Part shown: piece by piece, positions 20,300 through 26,314 of the stretch
Numbering within the stretch: position 1 is the first letter of the stretch
Layout: every line of letters starts with the position of its first letter
Made by a program: the position numbers and the translations under genes
Source of the DNA: Mesotaenium endlicherianum
Lineage: Eukaryota; Streptophyta; Zygnematophyceae; Zygnematales; Mesotaeniaceae
Direction of reading: 5' to 3'
NCBI GenBank assembly: GCA_009602735.1
Contig: WELA01013495.1
Span: 466,258-492,571 of the forward strand
Length of the DNA: 26,314 nucleotides
The notes under the pieces: model-generated
What the model saw: the letters and a program-made list of their open reading frames with translations, nothing else
What the model was told of the DNA's origin: nothing
Databases searched by the model: none

Positions 20300-21662
20300 G
20301 CGGTGAGGAGAGCACAGGTGAGGTGTCTCCTTGGATGGGCTCTCTTCCTGCAGCGCCTGCAGGGGCTGCCGGCGGCGCACCCCGTGCGCGAGCGGCTGGT
20401 GCACTACGCGCAGGAGAGCGGCGCGTGCGGGCCCCTCCTGGACCTTATCTTTCAGCACGTGCCGGCAGCGCCCGCTCGCGCGGCAGGGGGGGGTTCAACA
20501 TCCCCGCTCGCGGCGTCCAGCCCCGTGCTGGCAGCTGTGCAGAGCGCCAGCGCGCAGGCGGCGCGGGAGGGCAATGCCGGCCTCGCAGTGGCCGCCACGT
20601 GGCCGCTCTCCAGGGCCTCGGTGGCGGGCCTTGCCGGCGCCGTCTACGGGCTGCTGCTGCGCGCGCTCCCCGCCTGCGCCCGCCTGTGGTTCATGGACAT
20701 GCGCGATAGAGGGGGACAGCTGGCAGTGGAAGCCCTTACCGCCAGCCACTGCAGCCCCCACCTGCTGGCCCATGAGTTTGCACAGGTGCCCATCTTCCCC
20801 ATTCAAACCTTGCCCCCCCTCTTCCTTGCCTCCCTCTCCCCCCCCTCCCCCTCTTCCCCCGAGCTCCTCTCGCTGCAGCTGCTTCGCACGCTTCTGCTCC
20901 TCTGTGGCGCTCCTCCTTCAGATGCTGCCAGCTGGCAAGTAAGAGTACGTAATGGCCGTGCCGTGCCATAGTCATGCTGTTGCCGATTGGAGAAACGTTG
21001 GCTGGCAGCAAAGTCATTCAGGTCTCAAGATGCGGCCGTGAGTGGCCACTGAAGCTGTGGGGGCGACGCTGCTGGTGCCTATGCGGGTGCACGTGGGGGT
21101 GTGTGAGAGGTGGGTGCTGCTGCTGCTGCTGCTGCTGCTCCTGCTGCTCCTACTGATGCTGCCGGTAGTGCCGCCGCTGCCACCGCTGCTGCAGGTGCAA
21201 GCGTCGGGCGTGGGGGGGGCTTCGCACGAGAACCTGAGCATCCGCGCCAACCGCGGGTCGCGCGAGGTGGCGGCCACGTACGCCAAGGACGAGGCGGCGC
21301 TGGAGATTGTCATCCGGCTGCCCGCCTGCTACCCGCTGCGCGCCGTCGAGGTGGAGTGCACGCGGCGCCTGGGCGTGAGCGAGGCGCGCCTGCGCAAGTG
21401 GCTGCTGTCGGTGTCGGCGTTTGTGCGCAACCAGAACGGCGCGGTGGCGGAGGCCGTGGCCATGTGGAAGCAGAACGTGGACCGCGAGTTCGAGGGCGTG
21501 GAGGACTGCCCCATCTGCTACTCCGTCATCCACACGGCCAACCACAGCCTGCCGCGCCTTGCCTGCAAGACGTGCAAGCACAAGTTCCACGCCGCCTGCC
21601 TCTACAAGTGGTTCTCCTCCTCGCACAAGTCCACGTGCCCCCTCTGCCAGACGCCCTTCTAG
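6819..21662 (+). CDS. LTN1: Listerin, RING E3 ubiquitin ligase of ribosome quality control (16 exons)
   Basis: Listerin binds 60S subunits holding a stalled peptidyl-tRNA, with NEMF/Rqc2, and ubiquitinates the nascent chain for the proteasome. The reconstructed CDS is 2,399 codons plus stop. The N-terminus has a basic start and RPSSSS, then GFGGYMGS and [12 protein letters not shown], all characteristic of listerins. Next come helical HEAT/ARM-type repeats, then a C-terminal RWD-like region and a C4HC3 RING (about residues 2349-2395). The known family is about 1,560-1,900 residues; the excess here is low-complexity Ala, Gly, Glu and Gln insertions, mainly in exons 10-14. The ATG at 6819 is preferred over that at 7588 because it adds 18 residues resembling plant listerin N-termini and splices in phase. 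The terminal exons are the most certain. The middle is supported mostly by open frame and phase. Confidence 0.93.
7365..7404. repeat. 18-bp hairpin in LTN1 intron 1
   Basis: The arms 7365-7382 (GCAGGTTGGCCGGCCTGC) and 7387-7404 pair along 18 positions with a single G-U wobble and a 4-base TCCC loop. The inner 13 pairs are perfect. Each arm also contains the palindrome GGCCGGCC. The hairpin lies about 180 bases before the exon 2 acceptor. Confidence 0.9.
7480..7580 (+). repeat. GGCTTGGGATT imperfect tandem repeat
   Basis: The phrase GGCTTGGGA(TT) recurs about six times with small changes at the end of LTN1 intron 1, replacing the usual pyrimidine tract just before the AG at 7585-7586. Confidence 0.75.
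8622..8655 (+). repeat. Short telomere-like stretch
   Basis: TTTTAGGG, TTAGGG and TAGGGTTT follow one another at 8622-8655 inside LTN1 intron 3. TTTTAGGG and TTTAGGG are the green-lineage telomere units. Only about three imperfect units are present. Confidence 0.5.
9028..9115. repeat. (CA)n tracts in LTN1 intron 4
   Basis: CA dinucleotide runs with occasional CG at about 9030-9048 and 9072-9107, followed to about 9240 by more alternating CA/TG/CG sequence. Alternating purine-pyrimidine tracts of this kind can form Z-DNA. Confidence 0.85.
9619..9662 (+). repeat. (CAG)n trinucleotide repeat in LTN1 intron 5
   Basis: About 14 CAG units in a row. An open frame runs through it (polyalanine), but the flanking exons 5 and 6 join in phase without it and the join matches the family, so I treat it as intronic. 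Confidence 0.8.
10463..10531. repeat. TG/CG alternating tracts in LTN1 intron 6
   Basis: Two blocks (about 10463-10493 and 10501-10531) of TG runs passing into CG runs, with an internal GCGCGCATGCGCGC palindrome. They are strong Z-DNA or cruciform candidates. Confidence 0.85.
11573..12386. other. Assembly gap (814 N)
   Basis: The gap lies in LTN1 intron 8 (11528-13041). The protein on both sides joins well to the listerin family: exon 8 ends …FSRAFPQ and exon 9 begins VWEEGDMRK, both in phase 0. A hidden exon is therefore not needed, though a small extra one cannot be excluded. Confidence 0.95.
12584..12638. repeat. 55-bp strictly alternating purine-pyrimidine tract
   Basis: Every base from 12584 to 12638 alternates purine and pyrimidine: a GT run passing into a GC run, then GCATGTG. 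It lies in LTN1 intron 8 just after the assembly gap and is the best Z-DNA candidate in the window. Confidence 0.9.
15111..15128 (+). repeat. LTN1: CAG run encoding polyglutamine in LTN1 exon 11
   Basis: Six CAG codons encode Gln at about residues 769-774, followed by His, in an Ala/Pro-rich low-complexity insert. The run is a potential length polymorphism. Confidence 0.8.
16333..16560 (+). other. LTN1: Acidic low-complexity segment of LTN1 (exon 12)
   Basis: About residues 1084-1158 are mostly Glu and Asp, written with GAG/GAG/GAC codons, so the DNA is a long purine-rich strand. It joins flanking alpha-helical segments and is probably a disordered linker. It is not part of the known conserved listerin blocks. 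Confidence 0.85.
16939..17070 (+). repeat. (CTCTCG)n hexamer array in LTN1 intron 12
   Basis: CTCTCG/GCTCTC units, with CTCTGG and CTCTTG variants, fill about 130 bases soon after the exon 12 donor. The strand is nearly all pyrimidine except for one G per unit. Confidence 0.85.
20267..20293 (+). repeat. (GT)n in LTN1 intron 14
   Basis: A run of GT dinucleotides about 25 bases before the exon 15 acceptor at 20317, where a pyrimidine tract would normally lie. Confidence 0.85.
21195..21662 (+). other. LTN1: LTN1 last exon: RWD-like region and C4HC3 RING
   Basis: This exon encodes residues 2245-2399. The first two thirds (from about 2257) form the RWD-like region that in known structures sits near the 60S peptide exit tunnel. 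It includes [19 protein letters not shown] and YPL, then the [16 protein letters not shown] block that leads into the RING. The RING begins CPIC (Cys2349) and ends CPLC (Cys2395), with C-x2-C, C-x2-C, H-x2-C and C-x2-C pairs all present, so zinc binding and E2 recruitment should be intact. The stop is TAG at 21660-21662. Confidence 0.95.
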
Positions 21663-22255
21663 CGCGCCGGCTGCGGCTGCTCCTGCTGCTGCTTCTGCCG
21701 CCGGCCGGCCGGCTCCCCTGCTTCCCTGCTGGCCTGTTGGAATGCCGGCCTGCTGGTCCCGAGGGGTATTGCTTCTCAAGGGCACGCAGGCGCCCGCAAG
21801 AGCAGCAGCTAGGGGGGGGGGGGGGAGAAGTGCGCATATGCTCCGAAGTGCGTGCATGTATGCGCGTGCGTGTGCGGTGCCCGTCCGCCCCTCCTCTTGT
21901 CTGCCCCTCGCGCTGTCTGGCCGGCTGCTTGCCTGGCGGCCTTGCTGCCTGGCTAGCTCTGCAGGCAGCAATATGCGCTTGTTCCAGCCAGCAGCTTGAG
22001 CAGCTTCTGCGACGCTAGGGAGGGTATTTTGCAAAGGAAGGCCGCAAGTCATCCGCCGCCAGCTGTTCTTGGAACGTTACGCTCATCGGGTTTGAGCTGT
22101 GGCCTCAAAGTCAACTATTTTGGGGTGCACAAGGTCAGTGTCAATTTTCCGCACTTGTTCTGGTCTCACCCTCTGGGTGATGACAATGCTCGGCTCTCTG
22201 GCCTCCTTCATTCAGATGCAACATGCTGAATGGTGCCCGCTTGGATTGTTATGCT

Positions 22256-22307
22256 GGAAGGGAGGGAGGGAGGGGAGGGGAGGGCAAGGAAGGAGGGAGG
22301 GAGGGCA
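22256..22307 (+). repeat. GGGA purine tract, G-quadruplex candidate
   Basis: At least nine runs of three or four G separated by single A or short AAG steps lie on the coding strand of the likely LTN1 3' UTR. It fits the G3+N1-7 pattern several times over, so both DNA and RNA quadruplexes are possible. Confidence 0.75.
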
Positions 22308-22610
22308 TAGTGTGACAAGAGAAGATTTGTCACCATGTGTTCTGTGTGCAAAGGGCGCGCGCGGAAAGCATCTCACGCTCGATTGCTCCCGTGCATGCGT
22401 ACGTCGCGACAAGAGTCCCAAAGGCGAGGGCCACACACGCGAGTACAGAAAAGTGCACGCACCACACACAGAGAACGAGANGAAAGTGGGAAGAGGATTT
22501 CGGATGTTGCAGGTGTCCCGACTCTAGAGTGCCAAACGCCATGCAAGCTGTAGATACATCACCGCGGCCCTTTGTGTGCCTACTTGCAGGATCTTCTATG
22601 TCGCAGCCAG

Positions 22611-22615
22611 TGTAA
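22611..22615 (+). terminator. Candidate LTN1 poly(A) signal TGTAA
   Basis: TGTAA is the usual poly(A) signal in chlorophyte algae. Two more copies follow at 22733 and 22740. No AATAAA is evident nearby, which fits an algal gene. The resulting 3' UTR would be about 950-1,100 bases. Confidence 0.45.
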
Positions 22616-22775
22616 ACCACTTACTGATTGTACACTTTCTTTTCCCTTTTCCTATTAAACACACGTGTCATTTCCCGTTCCAATTTATCATCATAAAATC
22701 TTGTGTATACTATTCACAAGCATCTTTCACGCTGTAAACTGTAATCTGGCCCTTACATGGATGGTCACGAGAAAG

Positions 22776-22850
22776 TAAAATATGATAATAATGTATGATA
22801 TGAAGTATGATAATAGTGTATAATGTAAAATATGATAATAGTGTATAATG
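22776..22850 (+). repeat. AT-rich imperfect tandem repeat (about 25 bp)
   Basis: TATGATAATAGTGTATAATG and close variants recur about three times. The block separates the LTN1 3' end from the large GGCACGCAA array. Confidence 0.8.
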
Positions 22851-22965
22851 GCAGCCCCTTATCGTCAGTGTACTTTTCAAACCTACATTTTACGCCCAAC
22901 GGAAGGCGCTCCTTTCCCTTTCACATTGAGCTACGACGATAGATGGTACGCGAAATATACTTCTT

Positions 22966-23901
22966 GTGGGGGCACGCAATATTGACTTCAAAGGGGGGCA
23001 CGCAATTTTAAACTCAAAGGGGGGCACGCAAAGTTGCGTTAAGGGGGCACGAAAAAGGCCGGGGGGCACTCAAAGTTATGTTAGGCCGGGGGGGCACGCA
23101 CAGTTAAGTTTTAGGGGGCACGCAAAAACAAGTTCGGGGGGCACGCAAAACCACGTTCAGGGGGAACGCAAGAATACTACGTTCAGGCGGTATGCAAAAC
23201 CACGTTCAATACAAGAATACGTACTGGCGGCACGGAAAAATACATGAAGGGGAAACACAAAACCACGTTCAGGGGGGACGCAAGAACACATTCAGGGGGC
23301 ACGCAAACTACGTTCAGAGGGAACTCCAGAACACTTTTAGGGGGGAACACAAAACCACGTTTCAGGGGGAACGCAAGAATACGTTCAGGCGGCACGCATC
23401 TCGATGATAGAGCACGTTAAAGCCTTAAAGGGGGAACGCAAGAATACGTCTGAGGGGGAACGTCAGAACACGTTCCGGGGGGACGCAAGAATACGTTAAG
23501 GCGGCACGCAAAAATACGTTTCAGGGGAACGAAAAGGTACGGTTAGGGGGAACGCAAGATTACGTTTCAGGGAGACGCAAGAATAAGTTAAGGCGGCACG
23601 CAAAACCACACGCAAGGATATGCAAAGATACATTCAGGCGGCACGCAACAATCCGTTTTAGGGGAAACGCAAGAATATTCAGGCGGCACGCAAAAGTACG
23701 ATTCAGGGGAACGCAAGAGTCCGTGCAGGGGGGACGCAAGAATACGTTTCAGGGCATTTCAGGGGGAACGCAGGAATATATTCAGGGGGGAACGCAAGAA
23801 TACGTTAAGGCGGCACGCAAAACCACGTTTCAGGGGATCGCAAGGATATGTTCAGGCGGCACGCAAAAATACGTTCAGGGGGGAACGCAAGAAGACGTTC
23901 A
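22966..23901 (+). repeat. Degenerate tandem array of about 37 units (downstream array)
   Basis: Units of about 22-26 bases (average about 25) follow the pattern GGGGGNACGCAARAAYACGT plus TCA. Two sub-types recur, one beginning GGGGGAACGCAAG and one GGCGGCACGCAAA; they often alternate in the second half. The first units (22966-23090) are more diverged. A few units carry insertions (near 23195, 23400, 23610, 23745). There are no unique spacers. The frames that cross it read as an 8-residue GTQ-type repeat but are broken by stops. Confidence 0.9.
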
Positions 23902-24952
23902 GTCGTCGATCTTCGATCTTACAGCGGCTCAAATGATGCATGTAGAACCGACAGAGGAGACAAAGGGGGAGAGGCGTGTCACGTCGCACCCGTTCAGAAC
24001 AGTCTCGCAAATGTTAGCTATATAGAGCTCGGTTCTGCTTCAAGCGGAGCCTCCTAGCTGGGAAGCCAAGGCAGAGAAAGAATAACACAACTGGCACGCA
24101 GAGTGCGGTGCATGCTATGTCTTCCCAATAGGCGGGAAACCAGGACAACCTTTTAATTAATATGGTTTGTCACTAGTATCACGTCACGTGAGAACCAATA
24201 CGCCTGCACGACGAGGGTAATTATCAGTCTTCAGGAACATCAGTATCAGAAGGAAAGAAGCGCATACGCCAGGGGTTACTTCAGAGGGATGACCCTTGCC
24301 CGCCCGCCAACCCCGCCAGCAAGGGTGCTACGTCACCAAATGGCGGGCTCTCCCTCATCTTTCGTGCTGTGCTCTAAGTGCATGCGGAAAGAACGTACGC
24401 ATTAAGTCTTGTTGTTCACCTGCCCATTGTCACCTACCTGTGAGAGAGTTCCAGCTCCCCTAATGTATATCCCAGGGCCACAGTCTCGCAGGCCGGCGGG
24501 CTTGCAGGCAATGCTACGGCCTCTTCCTTCTGGGCCTCTGGTGCTGGCGGTGTGCATGCTGATGGATTGGGCTGGGCTGGGCTGGGGGAAAGCACCAGCC
24601 AGCTGCTACTGTAGCTGATGGAGTGTGGTCCCGTCCCCCCAGGTGCATGCGCGGGGGCACCTAGAGCGTGATGTCCTCCCCTCTCTTCTGGACCGTGGGG
24701 GCATCCTGGAGCAAGGCCTGCAAGCATCACGCCCAGCTGCCTGGGGTGCTCCTCCCCTCCCTCCCCCCCACCTCGCCTGCAACTGCAGTCTGTCAGCTGT
24801 CTTCTCGTGCGTGTATGCGTGGGTGTGCGTGCGTGTACGCAAGTTTTTGTGTGCCGGCAGGCCACGTGTATACCGTCTGCCCCACCTCTAGGCTCCTACC
24901 CCCCCAACCGTGCCCATGTGCTGTTTGTATTCTGCTTGCAGGACGTACCCAA

Positions 24953-24979
24953 GGGGGGGGCGAAAGGGAGGGGGGGGGG
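24953..24979 (+). repeat. G-run cluster (quadruplex candidate)
   Basis: Runs of 8, 3 and 10 G are separated by CGAAA and A. The long runs can be split to supply four G-tracts. The cluster abuts the 18-bp palindrome at 24981. Confidence 0.55.
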
Positions 24980-24980
24980 A

Positions 24981-24998
24981 ATGCACGTGCACGTGCAT
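24981..24998. promoter_or_regulatory. 18-bp palindrome with two abutting G-boxes
   Basis: ATGCACGTGCACGTGCAT is its own reverse complement and holds CACGTG at 24984-24989 and 24990-24995. CACGTG is the core site of plant and algal bHLH and bZIP factors. No gene start is identified nearby, so any role is inference. Confidence 0.5.
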
Positions 24999-26250
24999 GC
25001 ACCTGCACAATAAGCTGCAGTACGCATGCATGTACATACCCAGCATAGCATAACTGGCTGTGGGGAGATGCAGGAGCACGCGCACGCATGCCGCATAGGT
25101 GGCCCCTCCACGCGCACGCCCCCCGTGTCCGTGCCCACCTCCATTCTATCACCTGCCAGACTGTGGGCAAGTCGGCGGGTGTATGTCTAGGTGCCTGCAT
25201 GCACTGGTCCAGAGGGCAAGGGTGTGCCCATCCCTCCCGCATGTGCTGTCAGTCAAACTTCCCCTCCCGGTAGTATGCCAGGTGGCCGCCTGTGAGCGGT
25301 TGCCTTTGTATGAGCACGCAATGATAGGAGCTGACAGATGCCGGGCGAGGGTGGCTACCCACTCCCATGTGCACCTGGTTGCCTGTTCCACCGGCCTCGC
25401 ACAAGACTCCTCCCCAGTCTGCTCTTGTCTGCTTGCTACTGCAGTCTCTCGGCTGGCTGGTGGCTGCCTGCAAAGAGGTGCACGTGTACACGTCGGCACG
25501 TGCTTGTCAAGAAATTTGGCAGTTATGGAAATGCGAATCAAAGATGTCTCTGATTCTGCAAGCCCTTTGTCTGGTGGCAAAGGGTTGTCCAAAAGACAGT
25601 GTGTGTAGTCCCTTGACTACATGTTGGCAGAATTCTGTGCGCCACTCTATGCAATGACTTACGTGACTTTATTCCCCATGCTCACTGCTATGTAGGGCAT
25701 GAGCCTGCCAAGCCTTATTACTGTATATTGCAAGCGCTAGCAAAGGGCGCGGGGCGTATGAAGGCCCAGAAGCACTTGACTTCTGCTGAAGAAGCTGCCT
25801 ACACTGCTGGTTACTTCAAGTGTATGTGTAGTCACTAGCAATGATTGTGTTGTGAATTACGTAAGGTACCTGGATAGGGCATCGTATACTTGGCAGTTTT
25901 GACTAACATTACACGGATTACACAACATTGGTGTTGTAAAGAAATAATGCAATGCTCTAAATGAGGTTCACAACGTGAAGGCTCTCAACTGTGTCAAACC
26001 ATTTCCCGGTTGTCCTCTTGGTTTGAAAGTATGAAGCAGTGCCTAGCATGTCTGGATACAAACTATAAGAGTAGCGTACACTTTGAAGTACAACTTGTGT
26101 GTTTTTTCTCCTTCTCCTGGTGAATCCCTTATATGAAGTGGTATGCATCGAGTGGTTGGAAAAGCTCTACAAGCTCAGGAACAAACAAAGTTATGAGCAA
26201 ATTTCTTTTGCGGAATCAAGCTCTGAGCAAGTTGTGGAAACATGGGCGCT

Positions 26251-26251
26251 A

Positions 26252-26314
<63 letters not shown>
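26251..26314 (+). repeat. (GA)n microsatellite at window end
   Basis: AGAGGGAG passes into an uninterrupted GA run from about 26256 to the last base, so its full length is not known. Such runs often end contigs. Confidence 0.95.

Larger units (their letters stand above)
6819..21662 (+). other. LTN1: LTN1 exon-intron structure
   Basis: Coding exons: 6819-6871, 7587-7767, 8480-8542, 8813-8890, 9289-9380, 9824-9926, 10596-10751, 11096-11527, 13042-13322, 13892-14486, 14841-15508, 15788-16916, 17363-18233, 18443-20004, 20318-20785, 21195-21662. All 15 introns start GT and end AG, every junction keeps frame, and the total is 7,200 bases, exactly divisible by three. Early exons are short and later ones long. 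The junctions are placed by matching to conserved listerin blocks in exons 1-9, 15 and 16, and by open frame plus phase in exons 10-14. The least certain borders are the acceptors of exons 13 and 14 and the weak donors of exons 5, 6 and 7 (GTCCGT, GTCCGC, GTTCGC). Confidence 0.75.
21663..22745 (+). other. LTN1 3' UTR and downstream flank
   Basis: No coding sequence is supported. It contains a 14-G homopolymer (21812-21825), a purine-rich G tract (22256-22307), one ambiguous base at 22481, and TGTAA at 22611, 22733 and 22740, the likely range of polyadenylation. Confidence 0.55.
23902..26250. other. Flank with no supported gene
   Basis: No domain is recognised in any frame. Two + strand stretches look exon-like because an open, GC-rich frame follows a CAG acceptor: 24643-24750 (reading VHARGHLERDV…) and 25271-25400 (reading VAACERLPLYEH…). 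I cannot name either, and no consistent gene model joins them. Other content is CA/TG-rich alternating sequence near 24800-25090, palindromic G-boxes at 24981-24998, G-runs at 24953-24979, and AT-richer unique sequence after 25600. Confidence 0.4.

Noticed and set aside
22966..23901. CRISPR-like array
   Set aside because: The whole unit is repetitive, with no unique spacers between conserved repeats, the repeats are degenerate, there is no cas gene, and the window is eukaryotic.

Overview
The window is eukaryotic nuclear DNA, most likely from a green alga. The signs are introns with GT-AG borders, GC-rich alanine-heavy coding exons full of CAG/CTG runs, flanks of more balanced composition, a chromodomain Ty3/gypsy retrotransposon, and TGTAA motifs (the usual chlorophyte poly(A) signal) downstream of the main gene. 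The species cannot be fixed from sequence alone.

Layout. 1-4660: the 3' part of a Ty3/gypsy chromovirus on the + strand. It holds the end of the protease, then reverse transcriptase, RNase H, integrase and chromodomain, a 3' non-coding region with a 42-43 bp tandem repeat, a polypurine tract, and a 3' LTR (4163-4660) bounded by TGTAGTG and CACTACA. An in-frame TGA separates the protease from the rest of pol. 4661-6300: non-coding DNA bracketed by two 92-bp direct repeats about 95% alike; the retroelement apparently inserted into the first. 6435-6554: a small array of a 24-bp unit with core GGCACGCAA. 6819-21662: one large + strand gene, the nuclear gene for listerin (LTN1), the RING E3 ubiquitin ligase of ribosome-associated quality control. 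I reconstruct 16 exons with all phases closing, giving 2399 codons plus a stop. An 814-N assembly gap lies inside one intron and probably removes no coding sequence. 21663-22745: 3' UTR and candidate poly(A) signals. 22776-22850: a small AT-rich tandem repeat. 22966-23901: about 37 degenerate units of the same GGCACGCAA repeat family as upstream of the gene. 23902-26314: no gene I can support, with some exon-like stretches, palindromes and G-runs, ending in a (GA)n microsatellite that runs off the window.

How it fits together. There is one housekeeping gene and one transposon. The transposon pol makes DNA from its RNA and inserts it, with a chromodomain that probably guides the integrase to marked chromatin. 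Listerin binds stalled 60S subunits and ubiquitinates the trapped nascent chain. The parts not explained by known families are the paired 24-bp arrays on both sides of LTN1, one in its promoter region and one beyond its 3' end, the strong hairpin in LTN1 intron 1, and the Z-DNA-type tracts that recur in its introns.
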